Part shown: in pieces, positions 1-10,486 of the stretch
How positions within the stretch are numbered: position 1 is the first letter of the stretch
Layout of the letters: each line of letters starts with the position of its first letter
DNA from: Muribaculaceae bacterium
Lineage (GTDB): Bacteria; Bacteroidota; Bacteroidia; Bacteroidales; Muribaculaceae
NCBI GenBank assembly: GCA_029062985.1
Contig: JAIDPA010000188.1
Coordinates: forward strand, 71,684 to 118,790
Reading direction: 5' to 3'
Length of the DNA: 47,107 nucleotides
Position numbers and translations under genes: made by a program
Notes under the pieces: generated by a model
Told to the model about the DNA's origin: nothing
Seen by the model: the letters and a program-made list of their open reading frames with translations, nothing else
The model's database searches: none

Positions 1-116
1 TTCAAAAGTAGCAATAAAAAATGATAGGGAGAGAGAAAAGGGGATTAAAAAAGTGTAAAAACGATAAAAAATACATTTTTAAGGAGAGAAATTAAGATTA
101 GGTGAAAAAATTGAAC

Positions 117-124
117 TATATTTG
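117..124 (+). promoter_or_regulatory. Bacteroidetes -7 box (TATATTTG) upstream of secDF
   Basis: Exact match to TAnnTTTG about 110 bp upstream of the start codon; no clear -33 TTG. Confidence 0.4.
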
Positions 125-237
125 CAAGCTGAAAAAAATCCCCTTTCAAAGAGCCTGCCAACTCACAGGTGCAAACACAAAAAAGGCGGAAAAACTAACC
201 GAAACAAATAAAACAAATCAATAAATACCAACAAAAA

Positions 238-3210
238 ATGCAGAACAAAGGGTTTATCAGCACCATTGCGGTACTATTGGTCCTTATCTGTGGCTTTTAT
301 ATTTCCTTCAGCTTCGTAACGTCTCATTATGAGAAGAAAGCAGCGGAATATGCAGCCATGATGGCAAAGACCGATGACGTAACCAATGATGTTTACAAAC
401 AGAATCTAAAGCAGTTCAACGATTCTATCGACAAGGAGAAAGTCTATCTTGGTTACACCTACAATCAGGTCCGCAAGCTTGAAATCGGACTTGGTCTTGA
501 CCTCAAGGGAGGTATGAACGTGGTGTTGGAGATTTCAGTTCCGGATATTCTCCGTCAATATGCAGCAGGCGAGAGCCAGCTCCAGCAGATCAACGATGCT
601 ATCAATAAGGCAATCGCTGCCGGCGCTAAAGGCTCTGATAAGGATTTCATCAACAAGTTTGCTTCCTATATCCAGCCCGGAGTGATGGCTGGTCTGTTTG
701 AAAGGGAGGGTGAGTTCCTGTCAAAAATCAAAGGTAATTCATCTAACGCCGAAGTAACGGCTGCCCTCGAAAAACAGGTTGACAGCCAGGTAGACGCTGC
801 CTTCAATATTTTCCGCACACGTATTGACCAGTTTGGTGTTGTCGCTCCAAATATCCAGAAACTTCAGGATAAGTCAGGTCAGATACTTCTCGAGCTTCCG
901 GGTGTGAAGGAGCCCGAACGTGTTACAGACCTCCTTAAATCATCAGCCAATCTGGAATTTTTCGAGGTTTACAATTACGAGGAAATTGCTAACGATCTCG
1001 GTGCGTTCGCTCAGATGTGGGCTCAGCAGGACACTGTGAATCACACTAACCTCATAGAGCTTCTTGGCGGCGTGCAGCGCAAGGGTAGCCCTGTCATCGG
1101 TATGGTTACTTCTCAGAACCGCGCTCTTGTCGACAGCCTTCTTTCATCACCTCTTGCAAAACAGAAACTTCCTTCTGATTTCACTGCCGTCTGGACTGTC
1201 AAGCCTGTCGAGATTCCTCTCTATGACGCTCAGGGCAACGTCCAGAAGAAAGCGAACGGCGAAGACCGCACCACTCCTTACTGGCAGCTTGTAGCGCTCA
1301 AGGGTGATGCTGCCCTCGAAGGGGATGCAGTGGTTTCTGCAAGCAGTGAATTTGATAAGCTTCAGGGCAACATGGTCAACATGACCATGAGCGATAACGG
1401 CGCTCAGGCATGGGCAACCATAACAAGAAACAATATCAATCGTCCGATAGCAATTGTCCTTGACAATAACGTATATTCTTTCCCGAATGTCAATGCCGAG
1501 ATCACAGGCGGACGTTCTCAGATTACAGGTAACTTCACTCCTGAAGAGGCAAATGACCTTGCGAACGTGTTGAAGTCAGGTAAGATGAGCGCTAAGGTTG
1601 ACGTGGTCAGCAACAACGTTATCGGTCCGAGTCTTGGTGCTGAGGCTGTTCAGCAGGGCTTCCTCTCCTTCATCGTTGCAATTGCCCTTCTGATGGTGTT
1701 CATGATTGCCATCTATGGTGTGGTTCCGGGTCTGGTGGCAAACGTGGGTCTTATCCTCAACCTCTATTTCACTCTCGGTATCCTCGCTTCTTTCCAGGCG
1801 GTGCTGACACTTTCCGGTATCGCCGGTATCGTGCTTGCCCTCGGTATGGCTGTGGATGCCAACGTGCTTATCTTTGAGAGAACGAAAGAGGAACTTCGTC
1901 TCGGCAAGAAACTCCGTCAGGCAATTTCTGAAGGTTACAGTAATGCTTTCTCTGCAATTTTCGACTCTAACCTCACATCAGTCATCACCGGCGTTATCCT
2001 TCTTCTTTTCGGTTCAGGTCCTATCAAGGGTTTTGCAACCACTCTTATCATCGGTCTTGTCTGCTCATTCTTCACGGCAGTTTTCCTGACCCGTATCGCT
2101 TTTGATCTGATTACGAAGAATGGTCGCTGCGCAAATATGACCTTTGACACTAAGTTGAGCCGCAATTTCCTTGCAAATACCAAAATCAACTTCCTCGGTC
2201 AGTCAAAGGTTGCAGCATGTGTATGGCTTTTCCTTATTGTGATTTCAATCGCTTCTCTCGTATTCCGCGGTATGAATCAGGGTATCGATTTCTCAGGCGG
2301 TCGCAACTATGTGGTGCAGTTCGAGAAGGATGTTGAGCCGTCAGTGATTCAGGAGCGTCTTCTTGATGCTCTTCAGACAGAGGCAAACGACAAGACAGTC
2401 AGCGTAGGGGTAATCACAATTGATGATCCTTCCAAGGTCAGAATCTCTACCAACTATAAGATTTCGGCAGAAGATGCTGATGTGGATAATGAAATTACAG
2501 CTCTGCTCTATAAAAACCTTAAGCCGGAGCTTACCGGTGCCGACGGCAAGGTGATGGATGAAAGCGCATTTACTGTTGCAGATGAAAGCCATGGTATCAT
2601 TTCAATCCAGAAAGTTGGACCTTCTGTGGCTGACGATATGAAGCGCGATGCATATTGGGCAGTGGGTATAGCGGTAGTATGTATGTTCCTCTATATTCTC
2701 GTGCGTTTCCGCAACATTGCCTTCTCAGTGGGCGCTGTGTGTGCAGTGGCATTGACTGCTTTCCTCATCATTGGTTTCTACTCTATCTGCTGGGGCTTCC
2801 TTCCCTTCTCAATGGAGATTGACCAATCGTTCATAGCAGCTGTGCTGACCATCATCGGTTATCAGATTAATGATACGGTGGTAGTATTCGACCGTGTGCG
2901 TGAGATGATGAAGATCTATCCGAAAGAGGATCGTTATGAGACATTCAATAAGTCGCTCAACACGACACTGACCCGTACGGTCATGACATCGTTCTCTACT
3001 CTGCTTGTGCTTTGCTGCATCTTCTTCCTCGGCGGCGACACAATCCGCAGTTTCACGTTTGCTATGATCTTCGGTGTCGTTGTAGGTACATTCTGTTCTC
3101 TCTATTGTGCTGCTCCGATTGCATATAATGTGATCAAGAATTCAGCCAAGAAAGCACAGAATGACAATAACGGTAAGCCGGCTCTTAACGGCAACCGTCG
3201 TTTCAATTGA
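238..3210 (+). CDS. secDF: SecD/SecF fusion protein translocase subunit
   Basis: 990-aa ORF; SecD motifs (GLGLDLKGGMNVVLEI, GMAVDANVLIFERTKEE) followed by SecF motifs (GIDFSGG, GYQINDTVVVFDRVRE). Confidence 0.97.
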   Translation: MQNKGFISTIAVLLVLICGFYISFSFVTSHYEKKAAEYAAMMAKTDDVTNDVYKQNLKQFNDSIDKEKVYLGYTYNQVRKLEIGLGLDLKGGMNVVLEISVPDILRQYAAGESQLQQINDAINKAIAAGAKGSDKDFINKFASYIQPGVMAGLFEREGEFLSKIKGNSSNAEVTAALEKQVDSQVDAAFNIFRTRIDQFGVVAPNIQKLQDKSGQILLELPGVKEPERVTDLLKSSANLEFFEVYNYEEIANDLGAFAQMWAQQDTVNHTNLIELLGGVQRKGSPVIGMVTSQNRALVDSLLSSPLAKQKLPSDFTAVWTVKPVEIPLYDAQGNVQKKANGEDRTTPYWQLVALKGDAALEGDAVVSASSEFDKLQGNMVNMTMSDNGAQAWATITRNNINRPIAIVLDNNVYSFPNVNAEITGGRSQITGNFTPEEANDLANVLKSGKMSAKVDVVSNNVIGPSLGAEAVQQGFLSFIVAIALLMVFMIAIYGVVPGLVANVGLILNLYFTLGILASFQAVLTLSGIAGIVLALGMAVDANVLIFERTKEELRLGKKLRQAISEGYSNAFSAIFDSNLTSVITGVILLLFGSGPIKGFATTLIIGLVCSFFTAVFLTRIAFDLITKNGRCANMTFDTKLSRNFLANTKINFLGQSKVAACVWLFLIVISIASLVFRGMNQGIDFSGGRNYVVQFEKDVEPSVIQERLLDALQTEANDKTVSVGVITIDDPSKVRISTNYKISAEDADVDNEITALLYKNLKPELTGADGKVMDESAFTVADESHGIISIQKVGPSVADDMKRDAYWAVGIAVVCMFLYILVRFRNIAFSVGAVCAVALTAFLIIGFYSICWGFLPFSMEIDQSFIAAVLTIIGYQINDTVVVFDRVREMMKIYPKEDRYETFNKSLNTTLTRTVMTSFSTLLVLCCIFFLGGDTIRSFTFAMIFGVVVGTFCSLYCAAPIAYNVIKNSAKKAQNDNNGKPALNGNRRFN

Positions 3211-3243
3211 TTGGTGAAATAAGAACATATAGACATTTTAATG

Positions 3244-3273
3244 AAAGGAGTGCGTCGTGAGATGCACTCCTTT
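3244..3273 (+). terminator. Intrinsic terminator after secDF
   Basis: AAAGGAGTGC...GCACTCCTTT stem followed by T-run. Confidence 0.75.
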
Positions 3274-3347
3274 TTTGATTTTTAGAGCGATGGTATGAGC
3301 TCCGGGAATTTCCGTATAAAATAACGGGTGATAAAAGATAAAAATAT

Positions 3348-3355
3348 TATATTTG
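3348..3355 (+). promoter_or_regulatory. -7 box TATATTTG upstream of the AAA-ATPase gene
   Basis: Exact TAnnTTTG match 29 bp before the ATG. Confidence 0.4.
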
Positions 3356-3383
3356 CAGGAAGAAATTAAAAAGAGGAGGATAT

Positions 3384-4642
3384 ATGCCGAAGACTATCAA
3401 TTATCCGGTCGGAATTCAGACATTCAGTAAGATTAGAGAGGAAAATCTTTTCTATGTGGATAAAACTTCCTTTATTTATGAGCTTATCAAGTATTCCGAT
3501 TATATTTTTCTGAGCCGTCCACGTCGGTTCGGGAAGAGTCTGTTGATGTCGACTCTGGAGGCATATTTCAAAGGGAGGAAAGAGCTTTTTGAAGGACTTG
3601 CTATTTCTGATCTGGAGACTGAATGGGAATCATACCCGGTGTTCGGATTTGACTTGAGTCCTGCCAACTATATAGACATAGAACGTCTTAGAATAAGACT
3701 TAATGGGAATCTGAATTTTATAGAGCAAGACTATGGCATTTCATCTTCCTCTCATAGTCCGCAGGAGAGATTTATGGAACTCATACGTCAAGCCTATGAA
3801 AAATATGGTAAGAAGGTAGTGATATTAATAGATGAGTATGATAAGCCGATACTCGACTGTCTTCATAATCAGGAATTGCTCGAAAATATTAAGTCTGAAC
3901 TGAGGAGTTTCTATTCAGTAATAAAAGGTAGCGATGAATTTATACGTTTTGCCATGCTGACAGGCGTTTCTAAATTCGGAAAGGTATCGATTTTCAGTGG
4001 CTTGAACAATCTCAAGGATATTTCCATGCTTCCGAAATTTAATGCAGTCTGTGGCATCAGTGAGAGTGAGTTTAAAAGAGATTTCACAAGACCTGTCGCA
4101 GAGTTTTCGGAAGAAAATGATATTAGTGAGGAAGAGGCATGGAAAGAATTCAAACGGCTTTATGACGGTTACCACTTTGCAAAGAAAGGAGAATTTATCT
4201 ATAATCCTTTTAGCGTTCTAAGTGCTTTTGATTCTGAAGAGTTTAATCATTATTGGTTTTCCACCGGCTCTCCCTCTTATCTTATTAAATTGGTTAAGAG
4301 GTATGGCTATCTGCTTGCAAATCTTGAAGGGGAGAGGAGGAATGAAGCAGCTCTTAATGATATGACCGACACGGGTCGCGATTTAGTGCCGGTGCTTTAT
4401 CAGGCAGGCTATCTGACTATAAAAAGTTATAACCCCATTACGCGTCAGTATACCTTAGGTTTCCCTAATCGGGAAGTTTATGAAGGTTTTTGGGATTCCT
4501 TATCTAATTATTTTCTACGTGGGTATGGCGGGCAATCAATAAGCCCTTTGAGGCAGACAGCCGACTGGTCTACATGATAGGGGCAAATTTCTCTACTGAA
4601 ACAAGGACGTTGACCGATTGGGTTATTGAAGAGAGGGTGTAA
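3384..4642 (+). pseudogene. AAA-ATPase-like (PF09820) / PD-(D/E)XK nuclease (DUF1703) family protein, internally deleted and frameshifted
   Basis: ORF 3384..4577 begins MPKTINYPVGIQTFSKIREENLFYVDKTSFIYEL with RPRRFGKSLLMSTLEAYF. The C-terminal nuclease core is missing, but the family-typical tail INKPFEADSRLVYMIGANFSTETRTLTDWVIEERV is present in another frame up to the TAA at 4640. Confidence 0.75.
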
Positions 4643-4707
4643 TTAGAGACATATATGGTATGAAGATTTGAATCAAATTGAGTCAGTGATTGATAAATTT
4701 GAGTCTG

Positions 4708-4760
4708 AAACACTGATAGCTGAAATGAGATTGAAAATTTCCTTTCAGCTATCAGTGTTT
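4708..4760 (+). terminator. Strong hairpin terminator
   Basis: 18-bp perfect stem AAACACTGATAGCTGAAA / TTTCAGCTATCAGTGTTT followed by T-run. Confidence 0.75.
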
Positions 4761-4985
4761 TTTCAGGAATATTGGTCTGGAGGGAGGAAAAGGGTGGAAG
4801 AAGGTTGGTAATTTTAGTTCAGACAATTGGTAAAAATGAGTCAAACGATTGATAGATAGCAAAAAGAATTGAAATTACCAAGCAAATGGAGCATGAGAAT
4901 TTTTAGTGCTATGGAAGACATTGTAATTTTGCAGCGTCGAAGAAATATATCTTCTGCCGCAAAACGAATCAAAAAACTACAGACC

Positions 4986-7193
4986 ATGATACTAAAAAAT
5001 TTTCTAACTCTAACCTTTGCAACGGCAGCGGCTTTCGGAGCTGCCGCAAATGAAAACTCTCCAATCCGAGTGTCGACAGACAACACCGAAATGGTGATGA
5101 CCGTAGCCGAGAATGGCAATCTTGTCCACAATTATTATGGCAAGAAGTATAATAATGTGATGCCATATCAGACTAAGCAATATAGGGAGCAGCCAGATAA
5201 TGGATCAGGCTACGCACCCCAGGCTTATCCTGCTTACGGAGGATACGTGATGATTTCGCCGGCTTTGAAACTTATACATGCTGATGGCTCGCATACTACC
5301 CACCTAAAGTATGTGTCGCATTCCGTAACACATCCTAAGGATGATGTAACACGTACAGAAATTAAGCTGAACGACCCCCTTTACAATATAGGACTAACCC
5401 TGACTTATACAGCATACGGAAAAGAAAACGTCATAACTCAGTCTGCAACTCTGACTAATAATGAAGAGGGAAAGCTTACTGTAGAAAATCTTGCATCAAC
5501 TTATCTGCCACTTCATGCCGATTCCTATTATCTTACACATTTTCATGGCGTCTGGGCTACGGAAATGCAACTTGTGGAAGAACAACTTCAACCGGGTATA
5601 AAAAGCGTTGAATCGAAACGAGGTGTGCAGGCTACACAGACCGCAAATCCGGCTTTCCTCCTTTCTCTGAACGGACCCGCACGGGAAGACGCAGGAGATG
5701 TATATGGCGGAGCGCTCGCATGGTCGGGTAATTACAAACTCACCTTTGAACAAGATGAATGCGGACGTATGAATGTTGTGGGAGGAGTCAACGATTTTGC
5801 CTCAACCTACTATCTTGAAAAAGGAGAAAGCCTCACAACCCCTGATATGGTATGGACATTCAGCAATGAGGGCAGAGGTCAAGTGTCGCGTAATCTTCAT
5901 GATTGGATTCGTAATCATTCACTCGCTCATGCCGATAAAGAACGTCCTGTGGTGCTAAATAGCTGGGAAGGAGCATATATGAATTTTGACGAGAAAACAA
6001 TCACCGACATGATTGACGATGCAGCCAAGATAGGAGTAGAGATGTTTGTCCTTGACGACGGATGGTTCGGAAATGGAGAATATGCCCGAAATACTGACCA
6101 TTCGGGATTGGGCGACTGGCAAGTAAATACTGAGAAACTTCCTCGCGGAATAGATTATCTTGCAAAACATGCAGTCGATAAGGGGTTAAAGTTCGGTATC
6201 TGGATAGAACCGGAAATGGTCAATCCTAAAAGCCGTCTCGCAGAGACTCATCCTGAATGGATTGTAAAAAGCGGCGACCGCGATAAGATTCAGATTCGTC
6301 AGCAATGGATTCTTGACCTGACTAACCCTGAAGTGCAAGACTTCATTGTGAAGACATTCGATGATGTAGTTGCCATGAGTCCGGACATCAGTTATATAAA
6401 ATGGGATGCAAACCGATTTGTTACTGACTTTGGTTCAGAATATCTCCCTGCCGACCGTCAGTCGCATTTCTGGATCGATTATACAAAGGGGCTCTATTCT
6501 GTCTATGATCGTATCCGCGATAAGCATCCCGACATCATGATTCAACTTTGCAGCTCCGGTGGTGCACGTCTTGATATGGGTGCTTTGAAATATCACGATG
6601 AGTTCTGGACCAGTGATAACACAAACTCACTTGACCGTATACGTATTCAGAACAGTACGAACCTATTTTATCCGGCAATTGCAACAGCTTCTCACGTATC
6701 GACAAGTCCTAATCATCAGACAGGGATGATGGCTCCTCTGAAATATCGTTTTGACGTGGCTATGGGAGGGCGTCTGGGTCTTGAACTCCAGCCTAAACAT
6801 CTGAATGAAGAAGAATGGGCATTTGCTCAGCAAGCAATCTCAGCATATAAGAAGATACGTCCGATAGTTCAGTTTGGCGACCTTTTCCGACTCAAGAATC
6901 CTGAAGACGGCACAGGATGGGCTTCACACCAATATGTTTCAAAAGATGGAAAGGAATCGGTGTTTTTTGCATACAGTCTTAAATATCATGGACGCACCAC
7001 TTTCTTCCAGACTCGGCTGAAAGGACTTGACCCAAATAAAAATTACCGTATCACAGAGCTTAATAAAAAAGATTGGCCCTCATTTTACGGCGATGGTCAG
7101 ATCTTTCCCGGTGATTATCTGATGAATGAAGGTATATCGCTTGGAATTGGAAATAATTTTGACAGCACTGTGCTACACATAGAGGAGATTTAA
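4986..7193 (+). CDS. Alpha-galactosidase, GH36 family
   Basis: Contains YIKWDANRF, CSSGGARLDMGALKYHDEFWTSDNTNSLDRIRIQ, FVLDDGWFG and KFGIWIEPEMVNP. The ORF track starts at 4869, but the signal peptide MILKNFLTLTFATAAAFGAAA begins at 4986. Confidence 0.92.
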   Translation: MILKNFLTLTFATAAAFGAAANENSPIRVSTDNTEMVMTVAENGNLVHNYYGKKYNNVMPYQTKQYREQPDNGSGYAPQAYPAYGGYVMISPALKLIHADGSHTTHLKYVSHSVTHPKDDVTRTEIKLNDPLYNIGLTLTYTAYGKENVITQSATLTNNEEGKLTVENLASTYLPLHADSYYLTHFHGVWATEMQLVEEQLQPGIKSVESKRGVQATQTANPAFLLSLNGPAREDAGDVYGGALAWSGNYKLTFEQDECGRMNVVGGVNDFASTYYLEKGESLTTPDMVWTFSNEGRGQVSRNLHDWIRNHSLAHADKERPVVLNSWEGAYMNFDEKTITDMIDDAAKIGVEMFVLDDGWFGNGEYARNTDHSGLGDWQVNTEKLPRGIDYLAKHAVDKGLKFGIWIEPEMVNPKSRLAETHPEWIVKSGDRDKIQIRQQWILDLTNPEVQDFIVKTFDDVVAMSPDISYIKWDANRFVTDFGSEYLPADRQSHFWIDYTKGLYSVYDRIRDKHPDIMIQLCSSGGARLDMGALKYHDEFWTSDNTNSLDRIRIQNSTNLFYPAIATASHVSTSPNHQTGMMAPLKYRFDVAMGGRLGLELQPKHLNEEEWAFAQQAISAYKKIRPIVQFGDLFRLKNPEDGTGWASHQYVSKDGKESVFFAYSLKYHGRTTFFQTRLKGLDPNKNYRITELNKKDWPSFYGDGQIFPGDYLMNEGISLGIGNNFDSTVLHIEEI

Positions 7194-7395
7194 TAAAGAG
7201 AAGTTAAACTTAAGTTGCAAATGATGCCCGGAGACATTGATTACTTGTTTCAAGGAATGATTCCGGAGAATTGGGTATTTTGATTATATAATAAGGTGAT
7301 AAATGTTAGTTTAAATAAAAAAAACTACGGTTTTATTCCCAGAAAAAGATGATAATGTCTTCCGGCATAATTTGCGCTAAAACTAATACTATATC

Positions 7396-10300
7396 ATGCG
7401 AAAAATAACATTATTTATTCTGATGAGTCTCATGGCTATTTTGCCGGTTATGGCTCAAGAGGCGATAACAGTCAGCGGTGTGGTAGTCGATAAAGCTACT
7501 CAAGAACCATTGATTGGAGCAACAATCCTTGTGAAGGGTACCTCCACAGGCACTTCCACAGGCATAGATGGCGACTTTACAATCAAAGCTCCTGTCGGGA
7601 GCACCCTTCAGGTTTCATACGTTGGTTATGTGACAGGTGAATTTAAGGTTCCGGCAGACGGGCAGTTAAATATTTCCCTCAGTGAAAACGACTCTATCCT
7701 TGATGAGGTGATTGTGGTGGGTGCAGCCATGAAAAAAGCCGACCTTACGGGTTCTGTAGGTTATCTGGATGCCGAAAAGCTTAATGAGACTCCTTCAACC
7801 ACTGTAGCGGGTGCTCTTCAGGGAAAGATGGCAGGCTTAATGGTTACTCCCAGCGGAAAACCCGGTGAGGATGCTACCGTAAGAGTACGCGGTATCAACA
7901 CAATAAATTCAGGCTCATCTCCGATATTCGTAATTGACGGTCTGGTAATGGATGGAGAATTCGGTTCGTTCAACACAATTAATCCGGAGGATGTAGAGTC
8001 AATTCAAGTATTGAAAGATGCGTCTGCTACAGCAATATATGGTTCTCGCGGTGCAAACGGTGTGATCCTCGTTACTACTAAGAAAGGTCGTAAGGGAGAG
8101 GGAAAAGTTACGTATGACGGTTGGGTTCAGACTTCACATATTGCTCACCGCCCTAAGACGATGTCAGCCCGGCAGCTTGGCGACTTGCGTATAGATGCCT
8201 TCGCCAACGGCTATATCTATTCCAATCCTACCGCTAACCGGGAAGAATATATTCAGACCACTCTGTTGGGTACAAACACAGCGTTCTCTGCTGAGGAACT
8301 TGAAACTTACCGTTCAGGGGAATCATTCGACTGGCTTGACCGTTTCACTCAGACAGGCGTAACCCAGAGCCATACGCTTAGCTTTTCAAACGGTGGAGAA
8401 AAATATAATCTCTTCGCAAGCTTCAATTACAGCGGTATAAAGGGTATTACAATCGGAACAAAGAATAATCGCTATTCAGGACGTGTAAATGTCGATTCAG
8501 ATATCAAGTCATGGTTGCGTATCGGCACCAACACACAATTCTCACGCACGGAAGATAAAATACCTACTGATGATGTGTTTAATCAGGCAATGGCTGCCAA
8601 TCCGCTATTGAATCCCGCTCCATATCAGAATCCGGAGACACGTTATACATACGACTATCTGACGCTTTATTATCGTGCCCATACCGAGGGCAATAACAAC
8701 GATTATAATCCCTACAATTCTATGGAGATAACCCAGAAGCGCCTTCGCGACCGCCTCATTTCCTCAAATTATATTAATATCAACCCAATTGAGGGGCTGA
8801 ACATACGTTCTACTTTCGCAATTGACCTTGCAAATCAAAGTTGGATGGAGTTTACGCCTGATTATATTCAGCAGGCAATCCGCCATTATAATGGCGATGC
8901 ACGTGCAAAGCATGAACGCTGGACAAAACTTTCATGGCAATGGGATAATACAGCTACTTACCGCCGTACGTTTGCCGATGTCCATAATACAGATTTCCTT
9001 ATCGGCACGTCTGCTTCTCGAAATACGTTCAACTATACAAAAGCACAGGGCGATCGTTATGCATCAAATGATCTCGGCTTTAATGATCTCGGAGGCGCCG
9101 CAGCCAATGATAAGAAGGAAATAGATTCTAATTTCTATGCTTCCACACTCCTTTCTTACCTGATAAGAGCTAACTATAACTATGATAATCGTTATTATCT
9201 GACAGCTACTGCACGTTATGACGGCTCCTCAAAATTCGGACCCGGACACAAGTGGGGTATTTTCCCATCGTTCTCAGCCAACTGGGCAGTGACAAACGAA
9301 AAATTTATGGAAAATCAGCATATATTTGATAACCTTAAACTACGTGTCGGTTATGGTGTGGTTGGTAATCAGGATATCGAGAATTATGCTTATGCCACTA
9401 TGTATTACTCCTCCGTGAGCAATGGTTCAGCATCATACGCCACCAGCGGTTTGCTTGGTAATCCCTTGCTGACTTGGGAAAAACAGAAACAGACTAATAT
9501 CGGAGTAGACATGGCTTTCTTAAACAATCGTCTTCGTCTCTCGCTTGATGGTTTCTTTATCAACAATGATAATCTTCTCATGAAGCATTCTCTCGCTTTG
9601 ACTACAGGATATAGCGAAGAATGGGAAAATATTGGGTCGGTAACAAACCGGGGCTTTGAAATGACAATCAGCGCTACTCCAATTGATTTGAAGGATTTCA
9701 CTTGGAATATTTCGGCAAACCTTTCACTTGACCATAACAAGGTGAATAAACTCCATAACGGTGTGGAAAGAATATTAAACGGCACTGAGCGCACAGGAAA
9801 TATTTTCCTTGGAGAATCACTCAACTCAATATATACACTCAAATGCGGAGGTATTGCCACTGAATCCAACCGTTCGCAGTGGGAAGGAATAAATTATAAC
9901 GGCAAGAATGTGGAAATTGGAGATTTATTCGCCCTTGACCAGAACGGTGATAAAGTGGTAGACCAGAACGACCGTGTCATTGCGGGATGTATGGATCCGA
10001 AGGTATATGGTGGATTCTCTACAGATTTCACTTGGAAGGGTCTCACTCTGAATGCCATATTCAACTATTCTATCGGTGGTAAAAAGATAAGTGAATATTA
10101 TGAGTCGCTCATATCCTCTACCGGCACTTCCATGGCTTCTGTCGACCTTCTTAACCGATGGAGCGATAAGAATCCAAATGGTGCTTTCCCAAGAGCAATC
10201 ACCAATACGGCGACAGGCTACAATCCTTACTATGCCTGGGACACTGATTTTGCTCTACAGAGCACTTCCTATCTTCGCCTCGCTACCTTAACCTTGAGCT

Positions 10301-10473
10301 ATACTCTGCCAAGAAAATGGATGGAAGCTATTCATTTCGAGAATATCAGGGTCTATGCCACAGGCTCAAATCTTTTCACTGTAACAAAGTATAAGGGCTT
10401 TGATCCGGAAACCGGCGACTATGGTTATCCTGCAACCCGCTCTTTCACTTTCGGCTTGAATCTAACTTTCTAA
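7396..10473 (+). CDS. SusC/RagA-type TonB-dependent transporter
   Basis: Signal peptide, carboxypeptidase-D regulatory-like domain, TonB box region, plug domain GRGANGVILVTTKKG, C-terminal beta-barrel ending in F. Confidence 0.96.
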   Translation: MRKITLFILMSLMAILPVMAQEAITVSGVVVDKATQEPLIGATILVKGTSTGTSTGIDGDFTIKAPVGSTLQVSYVGYVTGEFKVPADGQLNISLSENDSILDEVIVVGAAMKKADLTGSVGYLDAEKLNETPSTTVAGALQGKMAGLMVTPSGKPGEDATVRVRGINTINSGSSPIFVIDGLVMDGEFGSFNTINPEDVESIQVLKDASATAIYGSRGANGVILVTTKKGRKGEGKVTYDGWVQTSHIAHRPKTMSARQLGDLRIDAFANGYIYSNPTANREEYIQTTLLGTNTAFSAEELETYRSGESFDWLDRFTQTGVTQSHTLSFSNGGEKYNLFASFNYSGIKGITIGTKNNRYSGRVNVDSDIKSWLRIGTNTQFSRTEDKIPTDDVFNQAMAANPLLNPAPYQNPETRYTYDYLTLYYRAHTEGNNNDYNPYNSMEITQKRLRDRLISSNYININPIEGLNIRSTFAIDLANQSWMEFTPDYIQQAIRHYNGDARAKHERWTKLSWQWDNTATYRRTFADVHNTDFLIGTSASRNTFNYTKAQGDRYASNDLGFNDLGGAAANDKKEIDSNFYASTLLSYLIRANYNYDNRYYLTATARYDGSSKFGPGHKWGIFPSFSANWAVTNEKFMENQHIFDNLKLRVGYGVVGNQDIENYAYATMYYSSVSNGSASYATSGLLGNPLLTWEKQKQTNIGVDMAFLNNRLRLSLDGFFINNDNLLMKHSLALTTGYSEEWENIGSVTNRGFEMTISATPIDLKDFTWNISANLSLDHNKVNKLHNGVERILNGTERTGNIFLGESLNSIYTLKCGGIATESNRSQWEGINYNGKNVEIGDLFALDQNGDKVVDQNDRVIAGCMDPKVYGGFSTDFTWKGLTLNAIFNYSIGGKKISEYYESLISSTGTSMASVDLLNRWSDKNPNGAFPRAITNTATGYNPYYAWDTDFALQSTSYLRLATLTLSYTLPRKWMEAIHFENIRVYATGSNLFTVTKYKGFDPETGDYGYPATRSFTFGLNLTF

Positions 10474-10486
10474 ATCAATCATCATC

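Noticed and set aside
9405-9869. 154-aa minus-strand ORF inside susC
   Set aside because: Antisense to a strongly supported SusC barrel; no recognisable domain.
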